DNA from: Eubacteriales bacterium
GTDB taxonomy: Bacteria > Bacillota > Clostridia > Oscillospirales > Oscillospiraceae
Reading direction: 5' to 3'
Length of the DNA: 39,354 nt
Assembly (NCBI GenBank): GCA_030533415.1
Contig: JAUNJE010000028.1
Span: 1 to 39,354 of the forward strand
Numbering within the stretch: the stretch's first letter is position 1; each line of letters starts with the position of its first letter. Made by a program: the position numbers and the translations under genes. This document shows, in pieces, positions 7,797 to 16,404 of the stretch. Below the pieces are notes generated by a model that was not told the DNA's origin, did not search any database, and saw only the letters and a program-made list of their open reading frames with translations.

Positions 7797-7835
7797 AGCA
7801 AAAAGCGGGCCGCGCTGTACGCGGCCCGCTTGTCT
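7797..7835. terminator. Strong GC-rich intrinsic terminator
   Basis: GCGGGCCGCG (7805-7814) pairs perfectly with CGCGGCCCGC (7820-7829) around a 5-nt loop. On the minus strand the stem is followed by CTTTTTGCTTTT, making a good terminator for the tandem-GNAT gene ending at 7899. The plus-strand side has a weaker T-rich tail. Confidence 0.85.
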
Positions 7836-7898
7836 TATGTCCAGCTTCTCCTGTAATGCTTCTGCGCAAAGGTGTTTTATCCCACCATCCTATTTCTT

Positions 7899-9092
7899 TC
7901 AAAACTCCCCATAATATTCATATACCGTTTCCACAATTTCAAAGCCCATCTTGGCATACATGTCTTTGGGTGTCTGGGAGGCGTCAGCATGGAGATACAT
8001 AACTCCGTCCAAAGTTTCAGCAATGTGCTTCATAATGGTGGTGGCAATGTACCGATTTCTGAACGCTTCCTCCACCCACAAATCATCCACCTCCACACAG
8101 CCCGCATGACACAGCGCATAGGCATTCCCAACGCGCCTGCCATCCTGATAGGCGCAATACCAGTGGTATTCCGGATGTGTCTTGGCCACTTCCAGCACCA
8201 TGCCCATGTTTCGGCAAGCTGCATCCCGGTATTTCTCCGGAACGGACGATACGTCCACCAGGTCTGCGCTAATATCGCTGGACTGAATATCCCGAATTTC
8301 AATTGCGGGATTTTTCTTCCAACGGAAGCTTTCATTCTTTGTCAGCGCCATGACATAGGTAACGGTTTCTTCCAGGCCAAAGTCTTTCTGTAAAGGCCGC
8401 TCCAGTGGCGTCTGCGTGCGCAGAAGGAAATACTGCAAGCCCCGGCTTTTTTGCAGTTCGATAGCTTCCTTGATGTCTTCCCGGTTCAGCGGCGCTATGG
8501 AGAAGAAAAAATTGTTGTTCTCCTGATCCGGGCGCGCATCGCTGTGCCAGCGGCAAAGGCGGTCATGGAAGGGCTTGCAGACAGCCCCGAATATTTCCCG
8601 CTCATGGTCATTGGTCCTGTGGACCGCCCTCAGCAGGGCTTCCCTGGAAGCGGGCAAAACCAGTTCCTGCACCGGATAGCCAAATTCCTCAGCTGGCGCG
8701 CCTTCCTCAAATCCGAAGCGCCAGTACAGCGCCCTGGGGGCAATCCCCCGTTCATCCCCGGCCCGGAAGGTCTCAACGGTAATGTCCCGTCCCCTGTTCA
8801 GACGGTTCAGTGCTTCCCGCAGCAGCATGGAACCGATTCCCTGCCGGCGGGCTTCCGGCAAAACCGCAAGGAAGCAGATTGTGTTGTGTTTTTCGGAAAA
8901 GAGCAGCACGCCAAGAATATCCTCCCCACGCCGGACGCACAGCGCCCGCTGCTCCTCCATGAAACGCAGCACCGTCTGCCTGTGCGCCTCCAGCGCCGCT
9001 TCTGTTTCCAGACCCGGGAAGCTGGCACTGACGCTGCGCACAAGCGTCATCCAGCGGGTGATATCCTCCCGCTTTCCGGTCTCCACCTTCAT
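7899..9092 (-). CDS. Tandem-domain GNAT N-acetyltransferase
   Basis: 397-residue protein with two GNAT modules. The N-terminal one (about 1-150) has a canonical acetyl-CoA motif RRQGIG (82-87) after FLAVLPEA. The C-terminal one (about 245-397) has WYCAYQDGRRVGNAYAL and then VDDLWVEEAFRNRYIATTIM, with a degenerate RNRYIA in place of RxxGxG/A. A linker of about 95 residues joins them. The intact first motif and altered second suggest one catalytic and one structural or divergent domain. Substrate unknown. AGGAGGGG lies 5 bases before the ATG. It is single-gene, divergent from the M42 peptidase, and ends at a strong terminator. Confidence 0.8.
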   Translation of the reverse strand: MKVETGKREDITRWMTLVRSVSASFPGLETEAALEAHRQTVLRFMEEQRALCVRRGEDILGVLLFSEKHNTICFLAVLPEARRQGIGSMLLREALNRLNRGRDITVETFRAGDERGIAPRALYWRFGFEEGAPAEEFGYPVQELVLPASREALLRAVHRTNDHEREIFGAVCKPFHDRLCRWHSDARPDQENNNFFFSIAPLNREDIKEAIELQKSRGLQYFLLRTQTPLERPLQKDFGLEETVTYVMALTKNESFRWKKNPAIEIRDIQSSDISADLVDVSSVPEKYRDAACRNMGMVLEVAKTHPEYHWYCAYQDGRRVGNAYALCHAGCVEVDDLWVEEAFRNRYIATTIMKHIAETLDGVMYLHADASQTPKDMYAKMGFEIVETVYEYYGEF

Positions 9093-9183
9093 CTATGCCC
9101 CTCCTTTGCTTCTTCATGGGTCACATATGTTCAATGCCGGGCCGCAAATTGGCCAGCGCTTTCAGTCCTGTCAAATCTGCATA

Positions 9184-9242
9184 AAAGGAGCAAGTTTTCC
9201 GCAATTTACCGGCAAAATAGACTTCATAACGCCTGCTCCTTT
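9184..9242. repeat. Nested intergenic inverted repeat
   Basis: AAAGGAGCA (9184-9192) pairs with TGCTCCTTT (9234-9242). Inside, TTTTCCG (about 9195-9201) pairs imperfectly with CGGCAAAA (about 9209-9216). The structure lies in the 265-bp divergent gap between the tandem GNAT and the M42 peptidase. It may be a short dispersed palindromic element or a regulatory structure; no coding role is seen. Confidence 0.5.
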
Positions 9243-9288
9243 CCAAAACGATAGGAAAATCATACCATCCCTTAACCGGTTTGTCAAC

Positions 9289-9318
9289 TTGACTTTTCCC
9301 CTGTCCGGCATATATAAT
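9289..9318 (+). promoter_or_regulatory. Sigma-A promoter for the M42 peptidase
   Basis: TTGACT (9289-9294), an 18-bp spacer and TATAAT (9313-9318), about 40 bp before the start codon. A strong vegetative promoter by sequence. Confidence 0.8.
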
Positions 9319-9357
9319 GGATTTTATCGAAATTTGCAGAATTGGAGCTGAAAGCCT

Positions 9358-10395
9358 ATGAACAAAGAATTCCTCTATACCCTGCTGGACAGCATGTCCG
9401 TTTCCGGCCATGAGATTCCCCTGCAGAAGAAGGTTATTGCGGAGATGACCCCCTATTGCGATGAGATCCGCACGGATTACACCGGCAATGTCATCAGCAT
9501 TCTCAACCCCGGTGCCCCCTTCAAGGTGATGCTGGCGGCCCACATCGATGAGATTGGCCTGATTGTCACCCATATCCAGGAGGATGGGCTGCTTCGGGTG
9601 GCAAAGTCCGGCGGGATTTACCCCAGCCTGTATCCCGGCCACCAGGTGGTGGTGCACGGATACGCCGGCCCCATTTACGGCGCCGTGGTACACTCCAAGG
9701 ACACGGAAAAGGCCGAGCTGAAGGTGGGCGACCTGCACATTGACATCGGCGCCAAGGATGCCGAAGACGCCCGGAAATATGTCCAGGAGGGCGACCCCAT
9801 CCACCTGAATACTTACCATGCGGAAATGCCCAACAGCTTTCTCTCCGCCCGGGCGGTGGATGACCGGGGCTGTGCCTTCATCATCCTGGAAGCCCTGAAA
9901 CGGGCAAAGGAGCGGGGCTGCCGCATCGGCGTCTACGCCGCCACCACTGTAGGGGAGGAGACCACCATGCGGGGCGCTTACTGGGCGGCCAGTGCCGTAA
10001 AGCCCGATGTGGCCATCGCCGTGGATGTGACCTTTGCCTTCGACTATCCCGGCACCGATCCCAAGGAGTCCGGAAATGTGCGGCTGGGAAAAGGCCCCGT
10101 CATCTGCAACAGCTCCATTGCCAACCGGAAGGTCAATGAACTGCTGAAATCCTGCGCCAGGGACAAAGGCCTCCCCTACCAGATGGAGTCCTACATGGGC
10201 AGCACCCACACCGACGCGGATAAGATCCACTTCTCCGGCACCGGCGTGGTCACCGCCCTGCTGTCTCTGCCCCTGCGGTACATGCACTCCCCCAGCGAAG
10301 TGTGCCACATGGATGACATCGAAAACGCCATCGAGCTGCTGGCGGAATTCCTGTGCCGCATCAACGAAAGCACCGATCTGGACCCCTTTCATTAA
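9358..10395 (+). CDS. M42-family metalloaminopeptidase
   Basis: 345-residue cytoplasmic peptidase of the M42 family (PepA/FrvX/YsdC type), which forms large tetrahedral complexes that trim N-terminal residues from peptides. Family metal-binding and catalytic segments are present in order: AHIDEIG (H62, D64), SARAVDDRGC, TVGEETTMRGA and a late GSTHTDADKIH. Length is normal for the family (about 340-360). GGAG precedes the ATG. Relatives prefer acidic or broad substrates; specificity cannot be read here. Expressed alone from a strong promoter and followed by a terminator-like palindrome. Confidence 0.9.
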   Translation: MNKEFLYTLLDSMSVSGHEIPLQKKVIAEMTPYCDEIRTDYTGNVISILNPGAPFKVMLAAHIDEIGLIVTHIQEDGLLRVAKSGGIYPSLYPGHQVVVHGYAGPIYGAVVHSKDTEKAELKVGDLHIDIGAKDAEDARKYVQEGDPIHLNTYHAEMPNSFLSARAVDDRGCAFIILEALKRAKERGCRIGVYAATTVGEETTMRGAYWAASAVKPDVAIAVDVTFAFDYPGTDPKESGNVRLGKGPVICNSSIANRKVNELLKSCARDKGLPYQMESYMGSTHTDADKIHFSGTGVVTALLSLPLRYMHSPSEVCHMDDIENAIELLAEFLCRINESTDLDPFH

Positions 10396-10440
10396 AACCG
10401 GATGCGGCTTTCAGCGTAATGCGTCTCATTATGATCTTCC

Positions 10441-10480
10441 CATTAAAAAGTTCCATTCTGGCGAATGAAACTTTTTAATG
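10441..10480 (+). terminator. Terminator-like palindrome after the M42 peptidase
   Basis: CATTAAAAAGTT pairs with AACTTTTTAATG, with an inner CATT/AATG pair and one mismatch around CTGGCG. The run of T is inside the descending arm. It probably terminates the peptidase transcript, and the symmetry would also allow it on the minus strand. Confidence 0.6.
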
Positions 10481-10504
10481 GAACATCAGTATCAAAATTC
10501 CCCC

Positions 10505-10532
10505 TTGCACTTTTCGAAAAAGGTACTATAAT
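10505..10532 (+). promoter_or_regulatory. Sigma-A promoter for the MATE exporter
   Basis: TTGCAC (10505-10510), a 16-bp spacer and TATAAT (10527-10532). The expected start of transcription is at about 10538-10540, exactly where the following hairpin begins. Confidence 0.75.
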
Positions 10533-10537
10533 GCGTA

Positions 10538-10571
10538 CTGAACAACGCATGGCTTTTCATGCGTTGTTCAG
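10538..10571 (+). promoter_or_regulatory. Perfect 14-bp hairpin at the 5' end of the MATE mRNA
   Basis: CTGAACAACGCATG (10538-10551) pairs perfectly with CATGCGTTGTTCAG (10558-10571) around a 6-nt loop GCTTTT. It starts at the predicted transcription start and ends about 22 bases before the ribosome binding site. No T-run follows, so it is not a terminator. It could be a dyad operator for a repressor or a 5' stabilising stem in the mRNA. Confidence 0.7.
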
Positions 10572-10608
10572 GTGCGTTAATATATATATTATAAAGAGGT
10601 GCTTTTTC

Positions 10609-11994
10609 GTGAAAGGTCTGAACAAGGACATGCTGCACGGGCCTCTGTTCTCCAGCATCGTCCTTTATACCATTCCCATCATTTTGACGAGCCTTTTGCA
10701 GCTGCTGTTCAATGCGGCAGATCTGGTGGTGGTGGGCAGGTTCTGCGGCAGTGTTTCCGTAGCCGCCGTCGGCGCCACCGGCGCCATCACCAACCTGATC
10801 ATCAACCTGTTTATCGGCCTGTCCGTGGGCTGCGGCGTCTCCGTGGCCCACGGCCTTGGCAGCCGGGAAAACAACGTGGTGCACCGCACGGTACACACCG
10901 CCCTGCCCACGGCACTGGTCAGCGGCGTGATTCTGACGGTCGTAGGCATCGCCTTCTCCGAAACCTTCCTGCGGCTCATGGGAACGCCGGACACTGTGCT
11001 GCCCCTGTCCGCCGTGTACATGAAAATCTACTTTGCGGGCATCACCTTCAACATGGTGTATAACTTCTGCGCCGCCATCCTGCGGGCGGCGGGGGATACC
11101 AAAAGTCCCCTGGTCTTTCTGCTGTTTGCCGGCATCGTCAATGTGGTGCTGAACATTCTTTTTGTCACGGTGTTCCACATGAATGTGGCGGGTGTGGCCC
11201 TGGCTACCACGGTCTCTCAGGCCATCTCCGCCGTTCTGGTGGTGCTGGCCCTGATGCGCCGAACCGACGCCTGCAGGCTGACCCTGTCCAAAATCCGAAT
11301 CTACAAGCCCCAGCTGCAGAAGATCCTCCGCATCGGCCTTCCCGCCGGTATTCAAGGCTCTCTGTTCTCCATTTCCAATGTGCTGATCCAGTCCTCGGTC
11401 AACTCCTTCGGCGATGTGCTGATGTCCGGCAATGCCGCTGCCGCCAATATTGAAGGCTTTGTCTATGTGAGTCTGAACGCTTTCCAGCAGACGGCGGTGA
11501 ATTTCATCGGGCAAAATGCCGGCGCAAAGCAGTATAAACGGGTCCTGCGGACGCTGCTGATCTGCCTTGGCTGTGTCTGCGTGGTGGGCCTGTCCACAGG
11601 CTTCCTGGCCTATTCCTTTGGGCCTACCCTGCTGTCCATTTATATCACGGACTCCCCGGAAGCCATCTCCTACGGCATGATCCGCCTGGGTTTCATCTGC
11701 CTGCCCTATTTCCTGTGCGGGCTGATGGATGTGGCCACCGGCGCCCTGCGGGGCATGGGGGCGTCCTTTATCCCCATGGTCATCTGCGTTCTGGGTGTCT
11801 GTGGCATCCGCATCGGCTGGATCTACACCATTTTCCAGCTGCCCCAGTTCCATACGCCCCAATGCCTGTATTTTTCCTATATGTTCTCCTGGTCGGTGAC
11901 CTTCCTGTGCGAGATTACAGCATTTTTCGCCGTGTACCGAAGGCATGTCAAAGAAGAATCCACGCCGCTTCTTTCCGAATCCATGTCCCAATAA
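10609..11994 (+). CDS. MATE-family efflux transporter
   Basis: 461-residue membrane protein of the multidrug and toxic compound extrusion family, exporting cations or drugs by Na+ or H+ antiport. Twelve hydrophobic segments form two related halves, beginning with the typical KGLNKDMLHGPLFSSIVLYT lead-in and the segment NAADLVVVGRF in the first helices. The GTG at 10609 is the start because AAGAGGTG lies 7 bases upstream; the frame is open further up, but that stretch is promoter and hairpin. Substrates cannot be predicted. It stands alone between its own promoter and a bidirectional terminator. Confidence 0.9.
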   Translation: MKGLNKDMLHGPLFSSIVLYTIPIILTSLLQLLFNAADLVVVGRFCGSVSVAAVGATGAITNLIINLFIGLSVGCGVSVAHGLGSRENNVVHRTVHTALPTALVSGVILTVVGIAFSETFLRLMGTPDTVLPLSAVYMKIYFAGITFNMVYNFCAAILRAAGDTKSPLVFLLFAGIVNVVLNILFVTVFHMNVAGVALATTVSQAISAVLVVLALMRRTDACRLTLSKIRIYKPQLQKILRIGLPAGIQGSLFSISNVLIQSSVNSFGDVLMSGNAAAANIEGFVYVSLNAFQQTAVNFIGQNAGAKQYKRVLRTLLICLGCVCVVGLSTGFLAYSFGPTLLSIYITDSPEAISYGMIRLGFICLPYFLCGLMDVATGALRGMGASFIPMVICVLGVCGIRIGWIYTIFQLPQFHTPQCLYFSYMFSWSVTFLCEITAFFAVYRRHVKEESTPLLSESMSQ

Positions 11995-12000
11995 AAAAGC

Positions 12001-12034
12001 CCGCCGCTGCAAGCAAAATGTCTTGCAGCGGCGG
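12001..12034. terminator. Bidirectional terminator between MATE and hisIE
   Basis: CCGCCGCTGCAAG (12001-12013) pairs perfectly with CTTGCAGCGGCGG (12022-12034) around 8 nt. On the minus strand GGGCTTTTTTATT completes a strong terminator for the his operon. The plus-strand side has a weaker T-rich tail for the MATE gene. Confidence 0.85.
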
Positions 12035-12042
12035 ACTTTCTG

Positions 12043-12687
12043 TTATTTTGTCATTTTTTCCTGTTTGACCTTGTGGTCAATGACATGGCGTCCGGCAAGC
12101 TCCTTGCGGACATCTTCCACCGTAATACCCATCTGCGCCATTAAAACCAGGACATGATAGGCAAGATCCGCAATCTCATAGATGGTTTCGGCCTTGTCGT
12201 CAGCCTTTCCCGCGATGATGACCTCCGTGCTCTCCTCGCCCACCTTTTTCAGGATTTTATCCACACCCTTCTGAAACAGGTAGGTGGTGTAAGACCCCTC
12301 GGGAAGCTTCTTTTTCCTGTCCAGAAGCAGCTGGTACAGTCCCTCCAGTTGGAACTTGTCCGCATTTTCCCCCAGGACCGGATTGGTAAAGCAGGAATCC
12401 GTCCCCAAATGACAGGCCGGACCATCCTTCTTCACCCGGACCTCCAGGGCGTCATAGTCGCAGTCGGCGGTAATGGAAACGATGTGCTGGTAATTGCCGC
12501 TGGTCTCTCCCTTCAGCCACAGCGCCTGCCGGGAGCGGCTCCAGAAGCAGGTCAGCCCCTTTTCCATGGAAATTGCCAGGCTCTCCCGGTTCATGTAGGC
12601 CAGGGTCAGCACCTTTCCCGTCTCATCGTCCACCACAATGGCGGGGATAAGCCCTTTTTCGTCAAATTTCAGTTTTTCAATATCCAC
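12043..12687 (-). CDS. hisIE: Phosphoribosyl-AMP cyclohydrolase / phosphoribosyl-ATP diphosphatase
   Basis: 214-residue bifunctional enzyme for histidine steps 2 and 3. The N-terminal HisI domain (about 1-105) has the [26 protein letters not shown] and DCDYDAL segments with the metal-binding acidic residues and cysteines. The C-terminal HisE domain (about 110-205) is an all-helical pyrophosphatase with the [11 protein letters not shown] motif. The start is GTG with a GAGG about 10 bases upstream, only 4 bases after the hisF stop. Last gene of the his operon, directly before the bidirectional terminator. Confidence 0.95.
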   Translation of the reverse strand: MDIEKLKFDEKGLIPAIVVDDETGKVLTLAYMNRESLAISMEKGLTCFWSRSRQALWLKGETSGNYQHIVSITADCDYDALEVRVKKDGPACHLGTDSCFTNPVLGENADKFQLEGLYQLLLDRKKKLPEGSYTTYLFQKGVDKILKKVGEESTEVIIAGKADDKAETIYEIADLAYHVLVLMAQMGITVEDVRKELAGRHVIDHKVKQEKMTK

Positions 12688-12691
12688 CGTA

Positions 12692-13450
12692 TCACAACCT
12701 CACCAAAATATTGTTGTCCCGCAGGGTTTGTTTCAGGTCGGGGATCTGCACTTGTCCAAAGTGGAAAATGGAGGCGGCCAGCCCCGCGTCCACCTTGGGT
12801 AATGTTTTGAACAGGGTAATAAAATCCCCCTTACAGCCCGCACCGCCGGAGGCGATGACCGGGACCTCCACCGCATTGCTGACAGCTTCCAGCATTTCCA
12901 GGTCGAAGCCCTGCTTCACGCCGTCGGTGTCGATGGAATTCAGCACCACCTCTCCGGCGCCGTTGGCAACGCACCGCTTGATCCAGGAAATGGCTTCCAT
13001 CCCCGTATCCTCCCGTCCTCCCTTGGCAAATACCCGGAATTCCCCGTTTACCCGCTTCACATCGGCGGAAAGCACCACACACTGGTCTCCATAAAGCCGC
13101 GCGGCGTCACGCACCAGGTTTGGGTCCCGGATGGCGCCGGAATTGACGCTGACCTTGTCGGCGCCGCATTTGAGCACCCGGTCAAAATCCTCCACCGTAT
13201 TGATGCCGCCTCCCACCGTCAGGGGAATGAAGATGGTGGAGGCCACCTGGGTCAAAATGTCCGTAAACAGCCTGCGCCCCTCGGCAGAGGCCGTGATGTC
13301 GTAAAACACCAACTCGTCCGCGCCGTTATCGCTGTAAAATTTCCCAAGCTCCACGGGAGAGGAAACATCCCGCAGGCCCTGAAAATTGGTTCCCTTCACC
13401 ACCCGTCCATCGCGGACATCCAGGCAGGGAATGATGCGTTTCGTAATCAT
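12692..13450 (-). CDS. hisF: Imidazole glycerol phosphate synthase, cyclase subunit
   Basis: 252-residue (beta/alpha)8 barrel. With HisH it converts PRFAR and ammonia to imidazole glycerol phosphate and AICAR. Catalytic aspartates D11 ([12 protein letters not shown]) and D130 ([10 protein letters not shown]) are both present, as are the phosphate-binding GGGI and ASGGAG loops. Length is normal. The start overlaps the hisA stop by 4 bases, so translation is coupled. Confidence 0.97.
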   Translation of the reverse strand: MITKRIIPCLDVRDGRVVKGTNFQGLRDVSSPVELGKFYSDNGADELVFYDITASAEGRRLFTDILTQVASTIFIPLTVGGGINTVEDFDRVLKCGADKVSVNSGAIRDPNLVRDAARLYGDQCVVLSADVKRVNGEFRVFAKGGREDTGMEAISWIKRCVANGAGEVVLNSIDTDGVKQGFDLEMLEAVSNAVEVPVIASGGAGCKGDFITLFKTLPKVDAGLAASIFHFGQVQIPDLKQTLRDNNILVRL

Positions 13451-14160
13451 AGCGCCACCTCAATCGCGGTTTTTAAGTCAATGGCGCCAATATAATAGGC
13501 CTTGCCGATGATGGCGCCGTGAAGGTTCATGTCCCGCAGTGCCGCCACGTCCTCCAGGGTCGATACCCCGCCGGAGGCAATCAGGTCAATGGCATACCGT
13601 TGAGACAGCGCCCGGTACAGCTCCCGGTTGGTGCCCTTCATGGCCCCGTCCCGGGAGATATCGGTGCAAATGACGGTTTTCACGCCTAGACGCTGCATTT
13701 GTTCAAAAAAGTCCGGGGCCGTGATTTGGGATTTCTCCGTCCAGCCTTTAATGGCCACGAAGCCATCCTGAATATCCACGCCGACGGCAATTTTTTTGCC
13801 GTATTGGGCAAGGGCGGCTTCCAGAAAGGCGGGGTCTGTGACGGCGGCGGTGCCTAAGATCACCCGGCCGACGCCGATGGCAAGGTAGCTTTCCACCGTG
13901 TCCAGGGTGCGGATGCCGCCGCCGACCTCGGTAAAGAGGGGGGCCGCGTCCATAATTTCCCGAATCGCGGCAAGGTTCGCGGGCTTTCCGGTCTTTGCGC
14001 CTTCCAGGTCAACCAGATGGATGTGCTTCGCCCCGGCGGCGGCAAAATCCCTTGCAACATTTGCGGGGTTCTCGCTATAGACCGTCATCCGGGCATAGTC
14101 GCCCTGGTACAGCCGCACGGCCTTGCCCCCATACAGGTCAATAGCAGGATAAATGTACAT
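13447..14160 (-). CDS. hisA: ProFAR isomerase
   Basis: 237-residue (beta/alpha)8 barrel isomerase that opens the ribose ring of ProFAR to give PRFAR (step 4). General acid/base residues D8 (PAIDLYGGKAVRL) and D129 (VGVDIQDG) are in place, along with the phosphate loops GGGIRT and ASGGVS. Length is that of a dedicated HisA. It follows hisH by 12 bases and overlaps hisF by 4. Confidence 0.96.
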   Translation of the reverse strand: MYIYPAIDLYGGKAVRLYQGDYARMTVYSENPANVARDFAAAGAKHIHLVDLEGAKTGKPANLAAIREIMDAAPLFTEVGGGIRTLDTVESYLAIGVGRVILGTAAVTDPAFLEAALAQYGKKIAVGVDIQDGFVAIKGWTEKSQITAPDFFEQMQRLGVKTVICTDISRDGAMKGTNRELYRALSQRYAIDLIASGGVSTLEDVAALRDMNLHGAIIGKAYYIGAIDLKTAIEVAL

Positions 14161-14172
14161 GCTTTGTCCCCC

Positions 14173-14775
14173 CTACATACTGCAGAATGCCCGCAAAATG
14201 GACAGCCCCACGCTGCCGCTTTTTTCCGGGTGAAATTGACAGCCAAAAACATTGCCCCGCTCCACGGCCGCAGTAATGGGAACGCCATATTCCGTCACGG
14301 CGGCAAGGGAATCGTCACAGCCATCGGCAAAATAGGAGTGAACGAAATACACATATTTTCCGTCCATGGCTTGCAGCAGCCTGCCGCTTCTGACCTCCAG
14401 ACGGTTCCAGCCCATGTGGGGGATCTTCAAGCCGGCGGGGAGCCTTCCCTCCATGGGAATCACCCGGCCCTTCAGCAGGCCCAGTCCTTCATGCTCGCCG
14501 TATTCAAAGCTCTTCTCAAACAGCAGCTGCATCCCCAGGCAGATGCCAAGCAGCGGCTTTCCGGCTGCGGCCTGTTCCCGGACAAATCTGTCCAGCCCGG
14601 ACTGGTGAAGCTTATTTGCCGCATCCCCGAAGGCGCCGACGCCGGGCAGCACCAGCCGGTCGGCGGCCGCCAATTGTTCCGGCCCGCCGCTGACAAAGGC
14701 CTCCTCCCCGATGGCGCCGAAGGAGGAGCGCAGGGAAAACAGATTCCCCACACCGTAATCGATGATGCCAACCAT
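14173..14775 (-). CDS. hisH: Imidazole glycerol phosphate synthase, glutaminase subunit
   Basis: 200-residue class I glutamine amidotransferase that supplies ammonia to HisF. The catalytic triad is visible: nucleophile C79 in GICLGMQLLF, and H182 and E184 in CQFHPEKSG. The oxyanion strand LPGVGAFGD is also present. Its ATG shares one base with the hisB stop, giving tight coupling. Confidence 0.96.
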   Translation of the reverse strand: MVGIIDYGVGNLFSLRSSFGAIGEEAFVSGGPEQLAAADRLVLPGVGAFGDAANKLHQSGLDRFVREQAAAGKPLLGICLGMQLLFEKSFEYGEHEGLGLLKGRVIPMEGRLPAGLKIPHMGWNRLEVRSGRLLQAMDGKYVYFVHSYFADGCDDSLAAVTEYGVPITAAVERGNVFGCQFHPEKSGSVGLSILRAFCSM

Positions 14776-15356
14776 TACAGGACCCCCTTGGTGGAAGGGA
14801 TTTCGCCGGTACCGTCCAGGGCCACTGCCATTTTCAGTGCCCGGGCCACGGACTTAAAGGCCCCTTCTACAATGTGGTGGGCGTTTTTGCCTGCCAGCTG
14901 CCGCAGGTGCAGGCTCATGGGGCAGTTTCTAGTAAAGGCAAGGAAGAATTCCTCCACCAGCTCGGTATCAAAGGTGCCGATCTTTTCCGTGGGGATTTCC
15001 AGACCATAACACAGGCAGCTCCTGCCGGAAATGTCCACGGCGGAAAGGATCAGGGCCTCGTCCATGGGCAGCAGGAAGCTGCCATAGCGGGTGATGCCCC
15101 GCTTGTCCCCCAGCGCCTCCCGAAAGGCAGTGCCCAGGCAGATGCCGATGTCCTCCACACTGTGGTGGTCGTCCACGTCGGTATCGCCCACGCATTTCAC
15201 CGTCAGGTCAAATTTTCCATGGGCCGCAAACAGGGTCAGCATGTGGTTCAGAAAGCCGCAGCCGGTATCAATGCTGCTTTTTCCGGTGCCGTCCAGCTTC
15301 AGGCTCAGCCGGATGTCGGTTTCCGCGGTTTTGCGGGTGATCTCATAGCTTCTCAT
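14775..15356 (-). CDS. hisB: Imidazoleglycerol-phosphate dehydratase (monofunctional)
   Basis: 193-residue manganese-dependent dehydratase that forms imidazole acetol phosphate. Two histidine-rich metal motifs are present: DDHHSVEDIGI and the later KNAHHIVEGAFKS. It lacks the HAD-type histidinol-phosphate phosphatase domain of the enterobacterial bifunctional HisB, so that step must be encoded elsewhere. Its start lies 14 bases inside the hisC 3' end. Confidence 0.96.
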   Translation of the reverse strand: MRSYEITRKTAETDIRLSLKLDGTGKSSIDTGCGFLNHMLTLFAAHGKFDLTVKCVGDTDVDDHHSVEDIGICLGTAFREALGDKRGITRYGSFLLPMDEALILSAVDISGRSCLCYGLEIPTEKIGTFDTELVEEFFLAFTRNCPMSLHLRQLAGKNAHHIVEGAFKSVARALKMAVALDGTGEIPSTKGVL

Positions 15357-16404
15357 AAAGCACCTCTTTTACGGTGTCGATAAAGGCCGCCATCTGTTCC
15401 GGCGTGCCGATGGTAATGCGGTTGAACCGGTCAATTCTGGGGTTTCCAAAATGGCGCACCAGAATGCCCCGGTTTTTCAGTTCCAGATACAACGCCATAC
15501 CGTCCATTTTGGGAGTCCCGGCAAACAGGAAATTGGTTTGGCTGGGCAGCACCTGGAATCCCAGTTCCTGCAGCTTTTCCGCCGTCCAGTTCCGGGTCCG
15601 GATGATCTCCCGGCATTTTTCCCGGTAGTAGTCCTCCGCGTCCACCGTGGCCTCGCCCAGGCGGAGGGTCAGGCGGTTGATGTTATAGGGATTGGTGGAA
15701 AATTTGATTTTTTCCAAATCGGCAATCAGCCGGGAATCCGCAAAGGCATAGCCCAGGCGGCCGCCGGCCAGGCAGCGGGACTTGGAAAAAGTGCGGGTCA
15801 CCAGAAGATTGTCATACTTTTGTATCAGGGGCAGGGCGGTCTGGCCGCCAAAGTCCACATACGCTTCATCAATGAGGACAACCGACTCCGGGTTGCTTTT
15901 GACGATCTGCTCAATCTGCCAGACAGGGATACTCATGCCGGTGGGGGCATTGGGGTTGGCAATCACCACCAGCTTTCCCTTGCCGCAGTAGTCCCTGTAA
16001 TCCACGGAAAAGTCCGCTTTCAGGGGAATTTTCTCATAGTCAATGCCGTAAAGGCCGCCATAAACCTCATAAAACCCGTAGCTGATATCCGGGAACACGG
16101 CCTCCTTGCCGCCGAAAGCCATAAAGGCGAAATTCAGCACCTCGTCAGAGCCGTTGGACAAAAACACGTTTTCCGGCTCCACATCATAGAGCTTTGCCAG
16201 TTTTTCCTTCAGCGTCCTGGCGGTGGGATCGGAATACAGCCGCAGCAGCTCCACCTGCTCCCTCGTCATGGCCTCCACCACGCTGGGAGCCGGAGGGTAT
16301 GGGGATTCGTTGGTGTTCAGCTTGATATAGCGCATGTCCCGGGGCTGTTCTCCGGGGGTGTAGGCCTCCAGGGACTGATAGCACTGGTTTAGGAACCGGC
16401 TCAT
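15343..16404 (-). CDS. hisC: Histidinol-phosphate aminotransferase
   Basis: 353-residue PLP-dependent class I/II aminotransferase using glutamate to make histidinol phosphate. The lysine that binds PLP is K208 in TRTFSKSRCLAGGRLGY; NPNAPTG (about 150-156) and the IDEAYVDF aspartate contact the cofactor. The N terminus YIKLNTNESPYPP is typical of HisC. It overlaps hisD upstream by 4 bases and hisB downstream by 14. Confidence 0.96.
   Translation of the reverse strand: MSRFLNQCYQSLEAYTPGEQPRDMRYIKLNTNESPYPPAPSVVEAMTREQVELLRLYSDPTARTLKEKLAKLYDVEPENVFLSNGSDEVLNFAFMAFGGKEAVFPDISYGFYEVYGGLYGIDYEKIPLKADFSVDYRDYCGKGKLVVIANPNAPTGMSIPVWQIEQIVKSNPESVVLIDEAYVDFGGQTALPLIQKYDNLLVTRTFSKSRCLAGGRLGYAFADSRLIADLEKIKFSTNPYNINRLTLRLGEATVDAEDYYREKCREIIRTRNWTAEKLQELGFQVLPSQTNFLFAGTPKMDGMALYLELKNRGILVRHFGNPRIDRFNRITIGTPEQMAAFIDTVKEVLYEKL

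Noticed and set aside
7650-7856. 68-codon plus-strand frame
   Set aside because: It reads through the strong GC-rich terminator hairpin and has no ribosome binding site; the 18-codon frame at 7732 is the better (still weak) candidate.
10492-12012. 506-codon open frame opposite the MATE gene
   Set aside because: Low-complexity Gln/His/Asp-rich product, antisense to a clear membrane protein gene and crossing the promoter hairpin.
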